A stretch of 64,000 nucleotides of DNA. Origin: DASXQK01 sp963757155. Lineage in GTDB: Bacteria; Pseudomonadota; Alphaproteobacteria; Dongiales; Dongiaceae. Of the stretch, positions 18,244 through 28,032 are shown piece after piece (position 1 is the first letter of the stretch; each line of letters starts with the position of its first letter). A program made the translations under genes and the position numbers. The notes beneath the pieces were generated by a model. The model made no database searches. It saw only the letters and a list, made by a program, of their open reading frames with translations, and was not told the origin of the DNA. The stretch is taken from positions 3,841 to 67,840 of the forward strand of contig CAVWQS010000025.1 of the NCBI GenBank assembly GCA_963757155.1. The letters are read 5' to 3'.

Positions 18244-19235
18244 CATGTGGACTTCCGAAATCATGGCATGTTCCCAGGCCATGTTGTCCCTGATCGAACA
18301 GCTGTTCGGGTGGCTGGCATCGTTCCTGAGATCGCAGCGGTGGCTCCAGGCAGAGAACCTAGTCCTGCGTCATCAGCTAAACATTCTGCGCCGGCAGGCG
18401 TCTGGGCGCGTTCGGATGTCCAATGCAGACCGGCTGGCATTCGTCTGGCTCTATCGCCTGTATCCGATTGTGGCAGATGCCGTCGCGATCATCAGACGGG
18501 AGACGGTGGTTCGCTGGCATCGGCGGGGTTTCGGGGCCCTCTGGCGCTGGAAGTCCCGATCCAGAGGTGGCCGTCCACAGATGCCACGAGAGATCCGCGA
18601 TCTGATTTGAGAGATGAGCCTGGCGAATGGATTGTGGGGTGCGCCGCGGATTCACGGTGAGTTGCGCAAGCTGGGTATCGAGGTCGCCCAATCGACTGTC
18701 GTCAAGTGCATAGTCAATCGCCCCAGACAACCGGGTCGAAGCTGGACGACCTTCCTCCGCAACCATGCAGCAGGGATTGCCGCCGCGGACATGTTGGCCG
18801 TGCCGATGATCGACTTCAAGCTGCTCTATTGTATGGTATTTCTCGCACACGTCCGGAGGCAGCTCGTTCACCACGCGGTAACGGCGCATCCAACGGCCGA
18901 GTGGGTTGCGCGGCAGATGACCGAGGCCTTCCCGTGGGACACAGCGCCAAGATATCTGGTGTGAGATCGAGACGCCGTCTCTGGCCACGTCGTGAGGCGA
19001 CATCTACGTGCGCTGGGTATTCGGGACCGACCAACGATCCCGTGGTCGCCCTGGCAAAACGCTGCGTGGAGCGTTTGATTGGTTCGATACGACGCGAGTG
19101 CCTTGACCACGTGATTGTGCTCGGTGAGTCACATCTCCGGCGGATCGTGTCGCTCTATACCAGCTACTACAACTAGGGTCGCACGTACCTGTCGCTAGCC
19201 AAGGATGCGCCAATAAGCCGACCAATCGAACGGTT
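18244..19235 (+). pseudogene. Integrase-core transposase (family T, copy 2), degraded
   Basis: Spread over three frames: an N-terminal helix region (ENLVLRHQLNILRRQ), a stop at 18608, a middle part (LWGAPRIHGELRKLGIEVAQ), the catalytic region (MTEAFPWDTAPRYLV then RALGIRDRP and SPWQNA), and a tail ECLDHVIVLGESHLRRI with an internal stop before RTYLSLAKDAP. Stops plus shifts make this truly dead, unlike the single-shift genes elsewhere in the window. It interrupts the TPR gene. Confidence 0.8.
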
Positions 19236-19722
19236 TGGTCGCCTTACTGCCGAGTTGGCGTATTGGGCAAGTCCGAGAGCCCAGCCCTTACCGCCGAAGA
19301 GCGAGGTGCCGCCGAGCACGGCGGCGGCGATCGAGTTCAGCTCCGCGGCTGCTGCTCGGCGGGCGTGGCAGGGGAAGGGATCCAGCCAGACTCTTCCAGG
19401 CTTCCCACGAGCAAGGTCACCTCGCCGGAAGGCGAGCTGCCGACGCCAGCGGGATGGTAGGCGTCGATGGCGTCGCGGCAGATGGGCGCCATCGCCGGCG
19501 AGACATAGAGCTCCAGGGCCACGCGGCTTCGCCCTTTCGGGCTCGGCGCCCGTGACAGCAGACAGGCGCCCTCCGGCGTCTGTGCCGCCATGTACCAGCG
19601 AAAGCATTCATCCCCGAATCCTGCCGACCGCGCCCTCCTCCAATTGTCGTTGGGAAAGGTCTATTCGAAGCCATGTCGTGTCTGGTCCTCCTCTTCGCAC
19701 CTCCGCTCGTGTCCTCCTGGCC
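19236..19722 (-). pseudogene. Mosaic of gene remnants including a sugar ABC permease fragment
   Basis: About 19345 to 19245 on the minus strand encodes ELNSIAAAVLGGTSLFGGKG, the well-conserved loop of RbsC/XylH-type ABC permeases (BPD_transp_2). Only some 35 residues survive. Further upstream on the same strand a different frame (LLSRAPSPKGRSRVALELYV region) looks protein-like but I cannot place it. The stretch is a junction of several deletions and insertions next to the transposase. Confidence 0.5.
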
Positions 19723-20112
19723 CTATGGTGTCTTCAAAGACAGGATATAGGCCAGGATGTCGTCCTCCTCGCCACGCGACAGCTTCAGATCCGGCATGGG
19801 CGGATGCGGCTTGGCGAGCCATCCCCTCAGTCCCTCGGGCGTCGTCGCCGGATCGCGGGCAATCGCCTCGAAAGGCGGTGCCGCATCTGAGGCTCTCCCA
19901 CCCGGCTCAACCAGGTGGCAGGAGCTGCACCAGCCGCGCGCAAGCAGCAGGCCGTTCGAGGCGTCGGCGGCGAACGCCCAGCCGCCGCTCAGGAGCATCG
20001 CGATGGCAGCGAAGGTGAAACCGGCAAAAATCCGCCAATTCGGATCGCCAAGGCTTCGGGTCCAGCTTCGCCGCCGGCCACGGCCCGGCGCGATCCTGAT
20101 AGCCATGTCCAT
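19723..20112 (-). CDS. Monohaem c-type cytochrome, membrane-anchored or secreted
   Basis: About 129 residues from ATG 20112 (GAGGGG just upstream; ATG 20106 is an alternative). A basic N-terminus precedes one hydrophobic segment (FAGFTFAAIAMLLSGGWAF), then the haem site CSSCH and a Met ligand in HPPMPDL. The C-terminal helix EEDDILAYILSLK is typical of class I cytochromes. The FNR box at 20191-20204 lies 79 bp upstream, matching the arrangement at 11535. Confidence 0.86.
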   Translation of the reverse strand: MDMAIRIAPGRGRRRSWTRSLGDPNWRIFAGFTFAAIAMLLSGGWAFAADASNGLLLARGWCSSCHLVEPGGRASDAAPPFEAIARDPATTPEGLRGWLAKPHPPMPDLKLSRGEEDDILAYILSLKTP

Positions 20113-20190
20113 TTTGCCCCTCAATTATTGCCAAGCGAAGCCGCGATCTTCTCGTTGCCACACAGCAGATGCTCGGACCAGCCACGCGCC

Positions 20191-20204
20191 TTGACCCAGA
20201 TCAA
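20191..20204. promoter_or_regulatory. FNR/FixK-type box upstream of cytochrome c
   Basis: TTGACCCAGATCAA fits TTGAY-N4-ATCAA. It is upstream of the minus-strand cytochrome that starts at 20112. The same 14-mer recurs at 21180-21193 in front of hsp20. Confidence 0.8.
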
Positions 20205-20339
20205 TCGGCGATTGACGAACTTACGAGGCCGCAGCCCCCGGCGCATTACATTTGGAAACACGAACCCGCATTACCGGCATGCAATCTCGTCTCATTTTTT
20301 GTGCGGTGCTTCGCGGCCGGATGCTGCCAGCATCTCCAG

Positions 20340-20502
20340 GGCGGCACGCATTTCCGATCGCGCCGCGCGGAGCTATGGCGCCAATCTCGGGCGGCTTGCG
20401 GCTGCCAAGCGGCACGACGATCCCGACAATCTCTTCCGCTCCGCCATCCCCCTGCCGGTGTCCGAGGCCGAGGACCGGCCCCGCCGGTCGCCGCGCCGGT
20501 GA
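20340..20502 (+). pseudogene. FAD-linked oxidase C-terminal fragment (BBE domain)
   Basis: A short plus-strand frame reads RSYGANLGRLAAAKRHDDPDN and continues with LFR, the signature tail of berberine-bridge-type flavin oxidases (consensus S-Y-G-x-N-x-x-R-L-x-x-I-K-x-x-Y-D-P-x-N-L-F). Nothing upstream in frame belongs to such an enzyme, so this is a leftover of a deleted gene. Confidence 0.55.
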
Positions 20503-20507
20503 TCGCG

Positions 20508-20545
20508 GCATTGCCTGCCGCAGCCTTGGCTGCGGCAGGCAATGC
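20508..20545. terminator. Long perfect hairpin after hsp20
   Basis: GCATTGCCTGCCGCAGCC is followed after two bases by its exact reverse complement: an 18-bp stem. It sits 15 bp beyond the hsp20 stop. No T-run follows, so it may stabilise the mRNA end or act as a Rho-assisted stop rather than a classic terminator. Confidence 0.55.
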
Positions 20546-20560
20546 GAACCCTGGTGGCCT

Positions 20561-21094
20561 CTATTTCGTGTTGATCGTGATCTTCTTCGCCTGAGCCTGC
20601 GCCGCGGCCACCTTCGGCATGGTGATTGTCAGGAGGCCTTTCTGGAAATTGGCCTCGATCTTGCTTTGATCGACGCCCTCCGGAAGCCCGAAGGAGCGCT
20701 TGAAGGAGCCGAAGCTGCGCTCGGCGCGATAGTAGTCCTTTTTCTTCTCCTCCTTCTCCGCGCTTTTCTCGCCCTTGATCGTCAGCACGCCGTCGGCAAC
20801 GGTGACCTCGACATCCTTCTCGTCGAGGCCCGGCAGCTCGGCCGTGATCTGATAGCTCGCGCCGGTATCCGCCACATCGACGGCCGGCGACAGGTCAGAG
20901 CCGGCACCCCAGAAGGGCCGGCTGGCGAAACGATCGCGCCCGATGGCCAGGGTGGGAAACCCGCGGCCGAAATCCGCAAACAGGCGGTCGATCTCCTCGT
21001 GGAGGGCATGAAACGGATGCCAGGCCGCCGGGCTGCGCGCGGGTTGCGGCGTCGCCGTCTCGCCTTTGGCCGGGGCTTTGCTTGTCTCTTGCAT
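20561..21094 (-). CDS. Small heat-shock protein Hsp20 / alpha-crystallin family
   Basis: The 177-residue protein starts MQETSKAPAKGE at ATG 21094 with AGGAGA six bases upstream; the longer open frame overlaps the FNR box and is not used. The alpha-crystallin domain spans about residues 65-165: SPAVDVADTGASYQI, ELPGLDEKDVEV, DYYRAERSFGSFKRSF, and LPEGVDQSKIEANFQKGLL; the I-x-I-type tail is TMPKV...KKITI. It holds unfolding proteins in the cytoplasm. A single gene with its own FNR box, as for hypoxia-induced Acr in mycobacteria. Confidence 0.93.
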   Translation of the reverse strand: MQETSKAPAKGETATPQPARSPAAWHPFHALHEEIDRLFADFGRGFPTLAIGRDRFASRPFWGAGSDLSPAVDVADTGASYQITAELPGLDEKDVEVTVADGVLTIKGEKSAEKEEKKKDYYRAERSFGSFKRSFGLPEGVDQSKIEANFQKGLLTITMPKVAAAQAQAKKITINTK

Positions 21095-21179
21095 GGCATT
21101 CTCCTGTCGATGGATGAGCATGAGGGGCGCCCAAAAGGGCGCTGCGCTGCCTTCGTAGCCTGGCCCTGCCGCCCACGCC

Positions 21180-21193
21180 TTGACCCAGATCAA
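21180..21193. promoter_or_regulatory. FNR/FixK-type box upstream of hsp20
   Basis: TTGACCCAGATCAA, identical to the box at 20191. The site is 86 bp upstream of the hsp20 start and just after the L,D-transpeptidase stop (21214 side), so it serves hsp20. Confidence 0.8.
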
Positions 21194-21213
21194 GCCGGCC
21201 GAACCAAGGCTTG

Positions 21214-22875
21214 TCAGGGCCGCAGAGTCGCCAGGTTCGCCGCGATCTCCGGGCAGGATTTCGCCTTTCCCGGCGGAAGCGCGCCGACGGCCGGGCCGGC
21301 CGGCGTTGCTGCCGGCTCGATCACCGCCAGGGCGGCCGCCAGCCGGGCGTCGCGGCCATAGATATCGTCGCGGAACTCCACCGTGCCGTCGGCTTCGGCG
21401 AAGACGGTTTGGTAGAGGAAATAGACGGGCATGGGCGTTGCCAGAGGCACGCCGCGGGTGGTACCGCCGGGCGCGGGAAGCGGCACGCCCAACAGCGCAC
21501 CGGCCAGCTCGCGGATGGCCTCGACCCGCACGCAGCCATGGCTGAGGGCGCGGTACGGCAGGGCGAACAGGTTGCGCAGCGGCGTGTCGTGGAGATAGAC
21601 GTCGAAGGGATTGGGCATGTCGAGCATGACCGTGCCCAGCGCGTTCCAGGGGCCGGGAAGCTGGCGTAGCCGCCAGCCCGCGGGACCGTCGCCCAGGACC
21701 ACATAGTGATTGCGGTCGAGATAGCCAGGGTCGCGCTGCAGCCGCGGCCGGATCTCGTTGCGGATGATGGAGGCGGGCACGTCCCAGGCCGGATCGAGGA
21801 CGACACGCTCGACAGCCGCTTCCAGGACCGGCGTCGGATGGATCGGCGCGCCGACGACGACGCGGGAAACCAGGACCGGTGCGCCGTCGCGATAGAGGGT
21901 CAGCATCTGGCTTGCCTGCTGCACCTCGATCCGGGTCGGCGGCAAGGCATGGGGCATGGCGCGCAACCTCTCGAGATTGACTCGGATCTGGCGTGCGCGG
22001 TCGGCAGCCGTCAGATCGAGCGCGGCCAAGGTCGCGGGCCCGACATGCCCATCAACCAGCAGCCCATGGCGGCTCTGAAAGCCGTCGACCGCGGCCTCGA
22101 GCCCGGCGTCGAACAAGGGATCTTCCGTTGCGCCCGCGGCCAGATCGCCCTCGGCGGCGAGACGCCGGCGCAGAAGCACCACCAGGGGCCCCTGGTCGCC
22201 CCGGCGGAGATTCGTGCCGCCGGGCAAGCTCTCCCAGCCGCCCATCGCCGCCAACGCTTCGTAGCGGGCGAGCGCCGTCCGCAGGCGGTCATAGCCGGGC
22301 GTGGCGGGCGCAAGCTGCTGCAGCGCCGCCGCCGGCCCGGCGCTTTCCAGCGCGGCAATGGCGGCAAGGGGGTCGAAAACCGGCGCCGGCAGGGCCCAGA
22401 GGTTCTCGATCGCCGCGAGGTCGACCCGCCCGCGGGCCAGGATCGCGGCATAGCCGAGGAAGCGATCGGTCAGGAACAGATCGCGCTCCGCGGGCCCGAG
22501 TGCCGGATCGGCAAGCGCGCGCTGCAAGGCCGCGAGCCCAAGGCTCTCCGGCGGGATGCCCTCGCGATCTGCGGCCGCGATCGCCGACGCCAGGTCGGCC
22601 GGCCAATCGGCCCGCCCCTCCCAGATCGGCATGTTCCCGCGCGCCGCGTAGATCGCGGCCAGGGGCGCACGGTCTAGGACCATGCCTTCCACGATCAGCG
22701 GCGCTGGGGCGGCGAGTTTTTCGCCGAGGGCGGTCGACGTCCCCTGGGTCGCCGCCGGGAGCGGTACCGTCGCACCCTCCCCGAAAGCAGCCATGAAAGC
22801 GAACCACAGCAGCGTGGCGCCGAAGGCGACGGCCAGGAGCGAGGGATGGCGAGAGCGAGTCGGTGATATCTGCAT
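21214..22875 (-). CDS. L,D-transpeptidase of the YcbB/LdtD type
   Basis: The 553-residue protein is read from ATG 22875, since a longer frame begins inside the FNR box. After a signal anchor (LLAVAFGATLLWFAFMAAF) comes a scaffold domain, a peptidoglycan-binding domain (QSRHGLLVDGHVGPATLAAL) and the YkuD catalytic domain with HDTPLRNLFALPYRALSHGC and VRVE, giving the H-x-x-x-x-x-x-x-x-x-S-H-G-C-V-R active site. It makes 3-3 peptidoglycan cross-links, used in stationary or stressed cells. Intact over 1.66 kb, with an FNR box upstream. Confidence 0.92.
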   Translation of the reverse strand: MQISPTRSRHPSLLAVAFGATLLWFAFMAAFGEGATVPLPAATQGTSTALGEKLAAPAPLIVEGMVLDRAPLAAIYAARGNMPIWEGRADWPADLASAIAAADREGIPPESLGLAALQRALADPALGPAERDLFLTDRFLGYAAILARGRVDLAAIENLWALPAPVFDPLAAIAALESAGPAAALQQLAPATPGYDRLRTALARYEALAAMGGWESLPGGTNLRRGDQGPLVVLLRRRLAAEGDLAAGATEDPLFDAGLEAAVDGFQSRHGLLVDGHVGPATLAALDLTAADRARQIRVNLERLRAMPHALPPTRIEVQQASQMLTLYRDGAPVLVSRVVVGAPIHPTPVLEAAVERVVLDPAWDVPASIIRNEIRPRLQRDPGYLDRNHYVVLGDGPAGWRLRQLPGPWNALGTVMLDMPNPFDVYLHDTPLRNLFALPYRALSHGCVRVEAIRELAGALLGVPLPAPGGTTRGVPLATPMPVYFLYQTVFAEADGTVEFRDDIYGRDARLAAALAVIEPAATPAGPAVGALPPGKAKSCPEIAANLATLRP

Positions 22876-22912
22876 GATGCGGCGAGAGTGCGGTGCGGCG
22901 GCGCCACCGGTG

Positions 22913-22926
22913 TTGATCCAAGTCAA
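22913..22926. promoter_or_regulatory. FNR/FixK-type box upstream of the L,D-transpeptidase
   Basis: TTGATCCAAGTCAA matches TTGAT-N4-RTCAA. It is 38 bp upstream of the transpeptidase start, closer than the other boxes, and directly follows the yhhJ-like stop region. Confidence 0.72.
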
Positions 22927-22938
22927 TCGCGCCAGCCC

Positions 22939-24067
22939 TTAGCCCGCGATCGTGGCGGTCATCTTCCGGAAGCGGCGCAAGGCGAGGGCGAGGAACAGCA
23001 CTCCCATCACCGCCACGGCGAGGAACTGGCGCCAGATGACCTCCAGCCCGGCGCCGCGATAAAGGATCGCCTGGGCGAAGCTGACGAAATGTGTCGAGGG
23101 GGAGGCCTGCATCACCGCCTGCAAAGCGGCCGGCATGCTTTCCAGCGGGGTGCTGCTGCCCGAGAGCAGGTTCATCGGCATGGCGATCAGCATGAAGAGG
23201 AGGCCCAGCTGCGGCATGGAGCGCGCCAGTGTGCCGAGGAAGATGCCGATTGCGGTGGCGAAGAAGAGATAGAGGGCCGTGCCCAGCAGGAACAGCGGGA
23301 TCGAGCCGATGATCGGCACGCCCAGAACCGCCTTGACGACGAGCCAGAGGGACAGCGCCACCGCCACCAGGATGACGAAGCCGTTCGCCCAGACCTTCGC
23401 CATGGCGATCTCGAATGGCCTGAGCGGCATGGCCAACAGATGGTCCATCGTGCCGTGCTCCCGTTCGCGGATGATCGCGGCCCCCGCGAGGATGATCGCC
23501 AGCATGGTGACATTGTTGATGATGCCCATCACGCTCGTGAACCAGGCGGTGGTGATGTTGGGGTTGTAGGCGACGCGGACCGCGAGCGTGACCGGCGTCG
23601 GCCGGGTGACATCCGCGCGCGTGACCGCGCGGGCGATCTCCCGCTCCAGGATCTGCTCGATATAGCCGGCGCCGACGCCCGCCTGCATGGCGGCGGTCGC
23701 ATCGACATTGACCTGGATCGCCGGGCTGCGCCCCGCCTCGAGATCGCGCTGGAAATGCGGCGGGTATGTCGAGGACGAAGGTGTAGCGCGCGGTATCCAT
23801 GAGGTGGTCGATCTGGCCAGCGGCGACCTGCGCTGGCGGCTTGAAGTAGGGCGGAAGGAAGACCTGGGCGATGCGCGCCGACAGCTGGGAATGGTCCTCG
23901 TCGACGATGGCAATCGCCGCGTCGTGGAGCTCCTGGGAATTGCTCAGGGACTGGCTGTAGACGGCGAAGGAGAAGGTGTAGAGCACCAGGCCCAGCAGCA
24001 CGAAATCATGCAGGAAGCTGCGCAGCTCCTTGACGCCGAGCCAGAAGATGTTGCCGAGGCTCGGCAT
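22939..24067 (-). pseudogene. yhhJ: ABC-2 type permease (YhhJ-like), one frameshift
   Basis: About 376 residues in two frames with a shift near 23765. It starts MPSLGNIFWLGVKELRSFLH, has one membrane segment, a large periplasmic domain (QLSARIAQVFLPPYF to NITTAWFTSVMG) and five C-terminal membrane segments with REREHGTMDHLLAMPLRP, the ABC-2 signature. It follows the rbbA-like gene after seven bases and completes the yhiI-rbbA-yhhJ arrangement known from enterobacteria. Confidence 0.82.
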
Positions 24068-24073
24068 CCGCCG

Positions 24074-26806
24074 TCACCGGGCCTGCTTGCGTAGCAGCAG
24101 CAGGCTGAGGAGCGTCAGCGCCGGGACGAAGAGCGCGAGCGCCGCCATCTTGCCGCCGAGGGCCGCAAATCCCAGGGACTTGGTGAAGGTGCCGACGCTG
24201 ATCGGCAGGAAATAGGTCATGGGAAAGAGATGGCCCATGAGGGCGGGCAGCCCCGAGAGCGAGGAGACCGGCGTCAGCATGCCGGAGAACTGGGTGGCCG
24301 GCAGGACCGTCAGGATCGCCGTCCCGAACAGGGCCGCGATCTGCGTACTGGCGAAGGCGGAGATGAGAAGGCCATAGCCTGTGGTGGCGGTCACATAGAG
24401 GAGGGCGCCCGCGGCCAGCGCGAGGAAGCTGCCCTTCAGCGGCACGCCGAACACCGTGATCGCCAGCAGCACCAGGGTGAGGAAGCTCACCATGGCCACG
24501 CCGATATAGGGAAGCTGCTTGCCGAGGATGAATTCGAGGCGGGTGACCGGGGTCACGTAGAGATTGGTGATCGAGCCCAGCTCCTTCTCCCGCACCACGG
24601 CAACGGCCATCAGGATCGCGGGTATCAGGGCCAGCAGCATCGCCAAGGTGGAGGGCACCATCGCGTTGACGCTTTTGAAGTCCTGGTTGTAGCGGAACCT
24701 GGTTTCGATCGCCGCAGGCGCCGCGCTCGCCCCTCCGTTCGCCTGCTGGAGGTCGGCGAGGAAGCGCTGATGGACGCTCTCCAGATAGCCCCGGGTCGTC
24801 TCGGCCCGGAAGGGCATGGCGCCGTCGATCCAGGCGCCCACCTCAACGGGCCGGCCGCGGCGCAGGTCGCGCCCGAAGCCGGGCGGAATCTCGACGACCA
24901 CCTTGAGCTCGCCGCCGGCCAGGCGCCGCTCGATCTCGCCGTAATCCGCCAGCGGCGCCTGCTCGGTGAAGTAGATCGAGCCCCGAAGCTCCTCCAGATA
25001 GGCGCGGCTCTCCGGCGTATCGTCGCGGTCGAGCGCGGCGAAGGGCAGATGGTCCACATCCGTGTTGATCCCGAGTCCCGAGCGCCAGCATCAGGAAGGC
25101 CGTCCCCAGAAGCGCGAAACCGAGGCGGACGGGATCGCGCCACAGCTCCAGGCTTTCGCGTATCGAATAGGCGAGCAGGCGGCCGAGGCTGAAGCGCCGG
25201 CTTGGCGCCGCCCCGCGAGTGGAGGGGGATTGCCCAAAGCCTGCGTCGGGCTCGGCGGATGCGGTGCCGACGGCGTCCTCGATATAGCCGATGAAGGCTT
25301 CCTCGAGGTTTCCGGCAGCGCGGGCGGCAACCAGATCCGCCGGCGTGCCGGTCGCCAGCACACGGCCGGAATCCATCAGCGAAACCCTGTCGCAGCGCGC
25401 GGCTTCGTTCATGAAATGCGTGGAGACGAAGATGGTGACGCCCTTGTTGCGGGAGAGGTCGGCGAGCAGCTCCCAGAATCTGTCGCGGGCGAGCGGATCG
25501 ACGCCCGAGGTCGGCTCGTCGAGAATCAGGAGCTCGGGCTCGTGGACCACGGCGACCGCCAGGGACAGGCGCTGGCGGATGCCCAGCGGCAGCCCCGCAG
25601 CCTCGGCATCGACATGCTCCGCCAGGCCGAAATCGCGGACGAGCTCCCGGATCCGGCGCTCGGCCCGATCGGGGGCCATGTGGAAGAGCCGCGCATGGAG
25701 CGCCAGGTTCTGGCGCACCGTCAGCTCGCCATAGAGGGAGAAGGACTGGGACATGTAGCCGACGCGCTTGCGCAGCTCGAGATCGGCCGCATCGATCGGC
25801 GCGTCGAAAAGCCACCCCTTGCCCTCGCTCGCCGGCAGGAGGCCGGTCAGCATCTTGATGGTCGTCGTCTTGCCGCAGCCGTTCGAGCCGAGGAAGCCGA
25901 AGATCTCGCCGCGCTCGATGCGGAAGCTGACGTGATCGACGGCGGTGAAGTCGCCGAAGCGGCGCGTCAGCCCTTCCGCCGCGACCGCCACCTCCAGGCG
26001 CCGGCACGCCGCGGCGGGATGATCGGGCTGCCGGTGGCCGGCCCCGAGCGCGGCCGGCAGCAGGGCGATGAAGCTTTCCTCCAGGCTCGCCGCGCCGGTC
26101 CGGACCTTGATCTCGGCCGGCGATCCGGTCGCCAGGATCCGGCCGCCATTCATCGCCACGAGCCAGTCGAAGCGCTCCGCCTCCTCCATATAGGCGGTGG
26201 CCACGATCACGCTCATGCCGGGGCGGCGGGCGCGGATGCGGTCGATGAGGCGCCAGAACTGGCGGCGGGAGAAGGGTCGACGCCGGTGGTGGGCTCGTCG
26301 AGGATGAGCAGGTCCGGGTCGTGGATCAGCGCGCAGCAGAGGCCGAGCTTCTGGCGCATGCCGCCGGAAAGCTTCTTCGCCTGCCGGTCGGCGAAGGGGG
26401 CGAGGCCGGTGTCGCGCAGCAGCCCGTCGATCCGCTCACGCCGCTCCGCAGCCCCCAGGCCGAACAGCCGGCCGAAGAACGCGATGTTCTCCCGCAGGCT
26501 GAGATCGGGATAGATGTTCTTGCCCAGCCCCTGCGGCATATAGGCGATGCGCGGGCAGACCTGCCGGCGGTGGCGCCGGCGTCTCATGTCGCCGTCCAGC
26601 ACGGCGACGCTGCCGCGCTGGATCTCCGCTGCGCCGGCGATGAGGGCGAGCAAAGTGGACTTGCCGACCCCGTCGGGGCCGATCAGGCCGACGGCGCGGC
26701 CGGCCGGCAGGCTGAGGCTGATGCCATCGAGGGCGAGCGTCGCACCGTAGCGATGGCTCAGCCGATCGAGGACCGCGACGGGCGGCGCCAAGGGATCACC
26801 GGTCAC
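24074..26806 (-). pseudogene. rbbA: RbbA-type ABC protein: two ATPase domains fused to an ABC-2 permease; frameshifted
   Basis: The reconstructed protein has about 910 residues, the usual RbbA/YhiH length. It starts at GTG 26806, overlapping the upstream stop. ATPase 1 has GPDGVGKST, the signature LSGGMRQKL and the Walker B LLILDEPTTGVDP; ATPase 2 has GSNGCGKTT, a weaker LPLGIRQRL and LLILDEPTSGVDP. The permease part ends with REKELGSITNLYVTPV and six helices. Shifts lie near 26280 and 25070. RbbA was described as a ribosome-bound ATPase; the permease half and HlyD partner indicate an exporter. Confidence 0.85.
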
Positions 26807-27886
26807 GCTTGGGCTCGAGCATTGCGGGCCAGGCCAGCTGGGGATCCAGCCGGACATAGCCCAGGCCGGGAAGGCCGGCCCGAACCAGATCGGGATGAGC
26901 GCGCAGCAGCGCCGGGTCGATCTTGATCCTGACCCGGAACATGAGCTTGTCGCGCTCGCTCCGGGTCTCGACCATCTTGGGGGTGAACTGCGCCTGGTCG
27001 GCGACGAAAGGACTTTCCCCGGCAGGGGCTGGTCGGGCAGGGCATCGAGCAGGATGCGGCCCTCGCTGCCGACGACGACCTTGCCCGCCTGCAGGGTCGG
27101 CAGGAAGATATCCATATAGACATAGGAGAGGTCGAGGAGGGTGAAGACCTTTCCGCCGGCGGGCAGCACCTCGCCGAGATTCGCCAGCCTGTACTGGACG
27201 CGGCCGTCCCTCGGCGCCACCAGCGTGTTGTCGGCGATGTTCACCTGGAGCAGCGCCACGTCCTGGGTGGCGGCGTCGAGGCCGTGGGTCGCCTGGCCGA
27301 TGCGCGCCTCGGCGGCGATGAGCGCCGCCGCGGCAGCGTTCATCTGCTGGTGGCGGGTATCGAGGAGCTCCTGGGTCGCATAGCCCTTCGGCACCAGCAC
27401 ACGGGCGCGCGCAAGCTCCTGCTGCGCAAGGGTCGCCTCCGTCTGGCGCTGCGTGAAATCGGCCTTGGCCTCGTCGAGGGTCTCTGTGCCTGGCGCAGCT
27501 GAGCCTGAGCCTTGCCAAGGGAGGCTTCGAGATCGCGGGTATCCATCCGGGCGAGCACCTGGCCGGCCTTCACCGTGTCGCCCTCGTCGACCGCGATCTC
27601 GGCGATGCGGCCGGCGAACTTGGTCTCGATGTCGATCTCGTCCGCCTCGGTGCGTCCATTGCCGAAGGCGATGCCGGCCGGCAACTCGGTCTGCAGGGAC
27701 TGCCACCAGCGGAATCCTCCGATTCCGGCCCCCAGGATGACGATCACCGCCAATGCGAGCCGCAGCCACCGCCGCTTGCGGGGCGGCGGCGGTGCCGGCC
27801 GGAGAGCCGGCAGGTTCGTCCGGGGTCCGGCCGCGCGGGCCCCGGCCTTCCACGACGCCGGGATCGACCGTCCTGGTCTCCTTCAT
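26796..27886 (-). pseudogene. yhiI: HlyD-type membrane fusion protein (YhiI-like), frameshifted
   Basis: Read from ATG 27886 (GAGGAG upstream). After a membrane anchor (LALAVIVILGAGIGGF) comes a lipoyl-type half (FAGRIAEIAVDEGDTVKAGQ), a coiled coil (DFTQRQTEATLAQQELARAR), the second half (NTLVAPRDGRVQYRLANLGE) and a beta-barrel with PLPGKV and FTPKMVETRSERDKLMFRV. Frame shifts near 27785, 27485 and 27020. It would link the RbbA/YhhJ pump to an outer-membrane channel. First gene of the operon, with a candidate FNR box 82 bp upstream. Confidence 0.83.
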
Positions 27887-27967
27887 GTCGCTCCTCTGCC
27901 GTCGAGCCGCGCGGAGACCGCCGGCGCATCGTCGTCACCGGAGACTAGGGAGGGCCCTCTCGGCACA

Positions 27968-27981
27968 TTGACGTGGGTCAA
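27968..27981. promoter_or_regulatory. FNR/FixK-type box upstream of the yhiI-rbbA-yhhJ operon
   Basis: TTGACGTGGGTCAA is a symmetrical TTGAC-N4-GTCAA palindrome. It lies 82 bp upstream of the membrane fusion gene, in the gap after the pyruvate-kinase-like stop. Confidence 0.68.
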
Positions 27982-28032
27982 GGGAAGGGTGGCGGCGGAC
28001 TGGAGCGGCCTCCGGAGGGCCGCCTCGACCGC

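Noticed and set aside
20252..21361. A 369-codon plus-strand frame opposite hsp20
   Set aside because: hsp20 on the other strand has all family motifs, a good ribosome site and an FNR box; the plus frame is a shadow. Only the short flavin-oxidase tail near 20340-20502, in another frame, was kept.
22875..22926. A longer N-terminus for the L,D-transpeptidase from a TTG at 22926
   Set aside because: That TTG lies within the FNR box and would put residues before the signal peptide; the ATG at 22875 gives a normal signal sequence.
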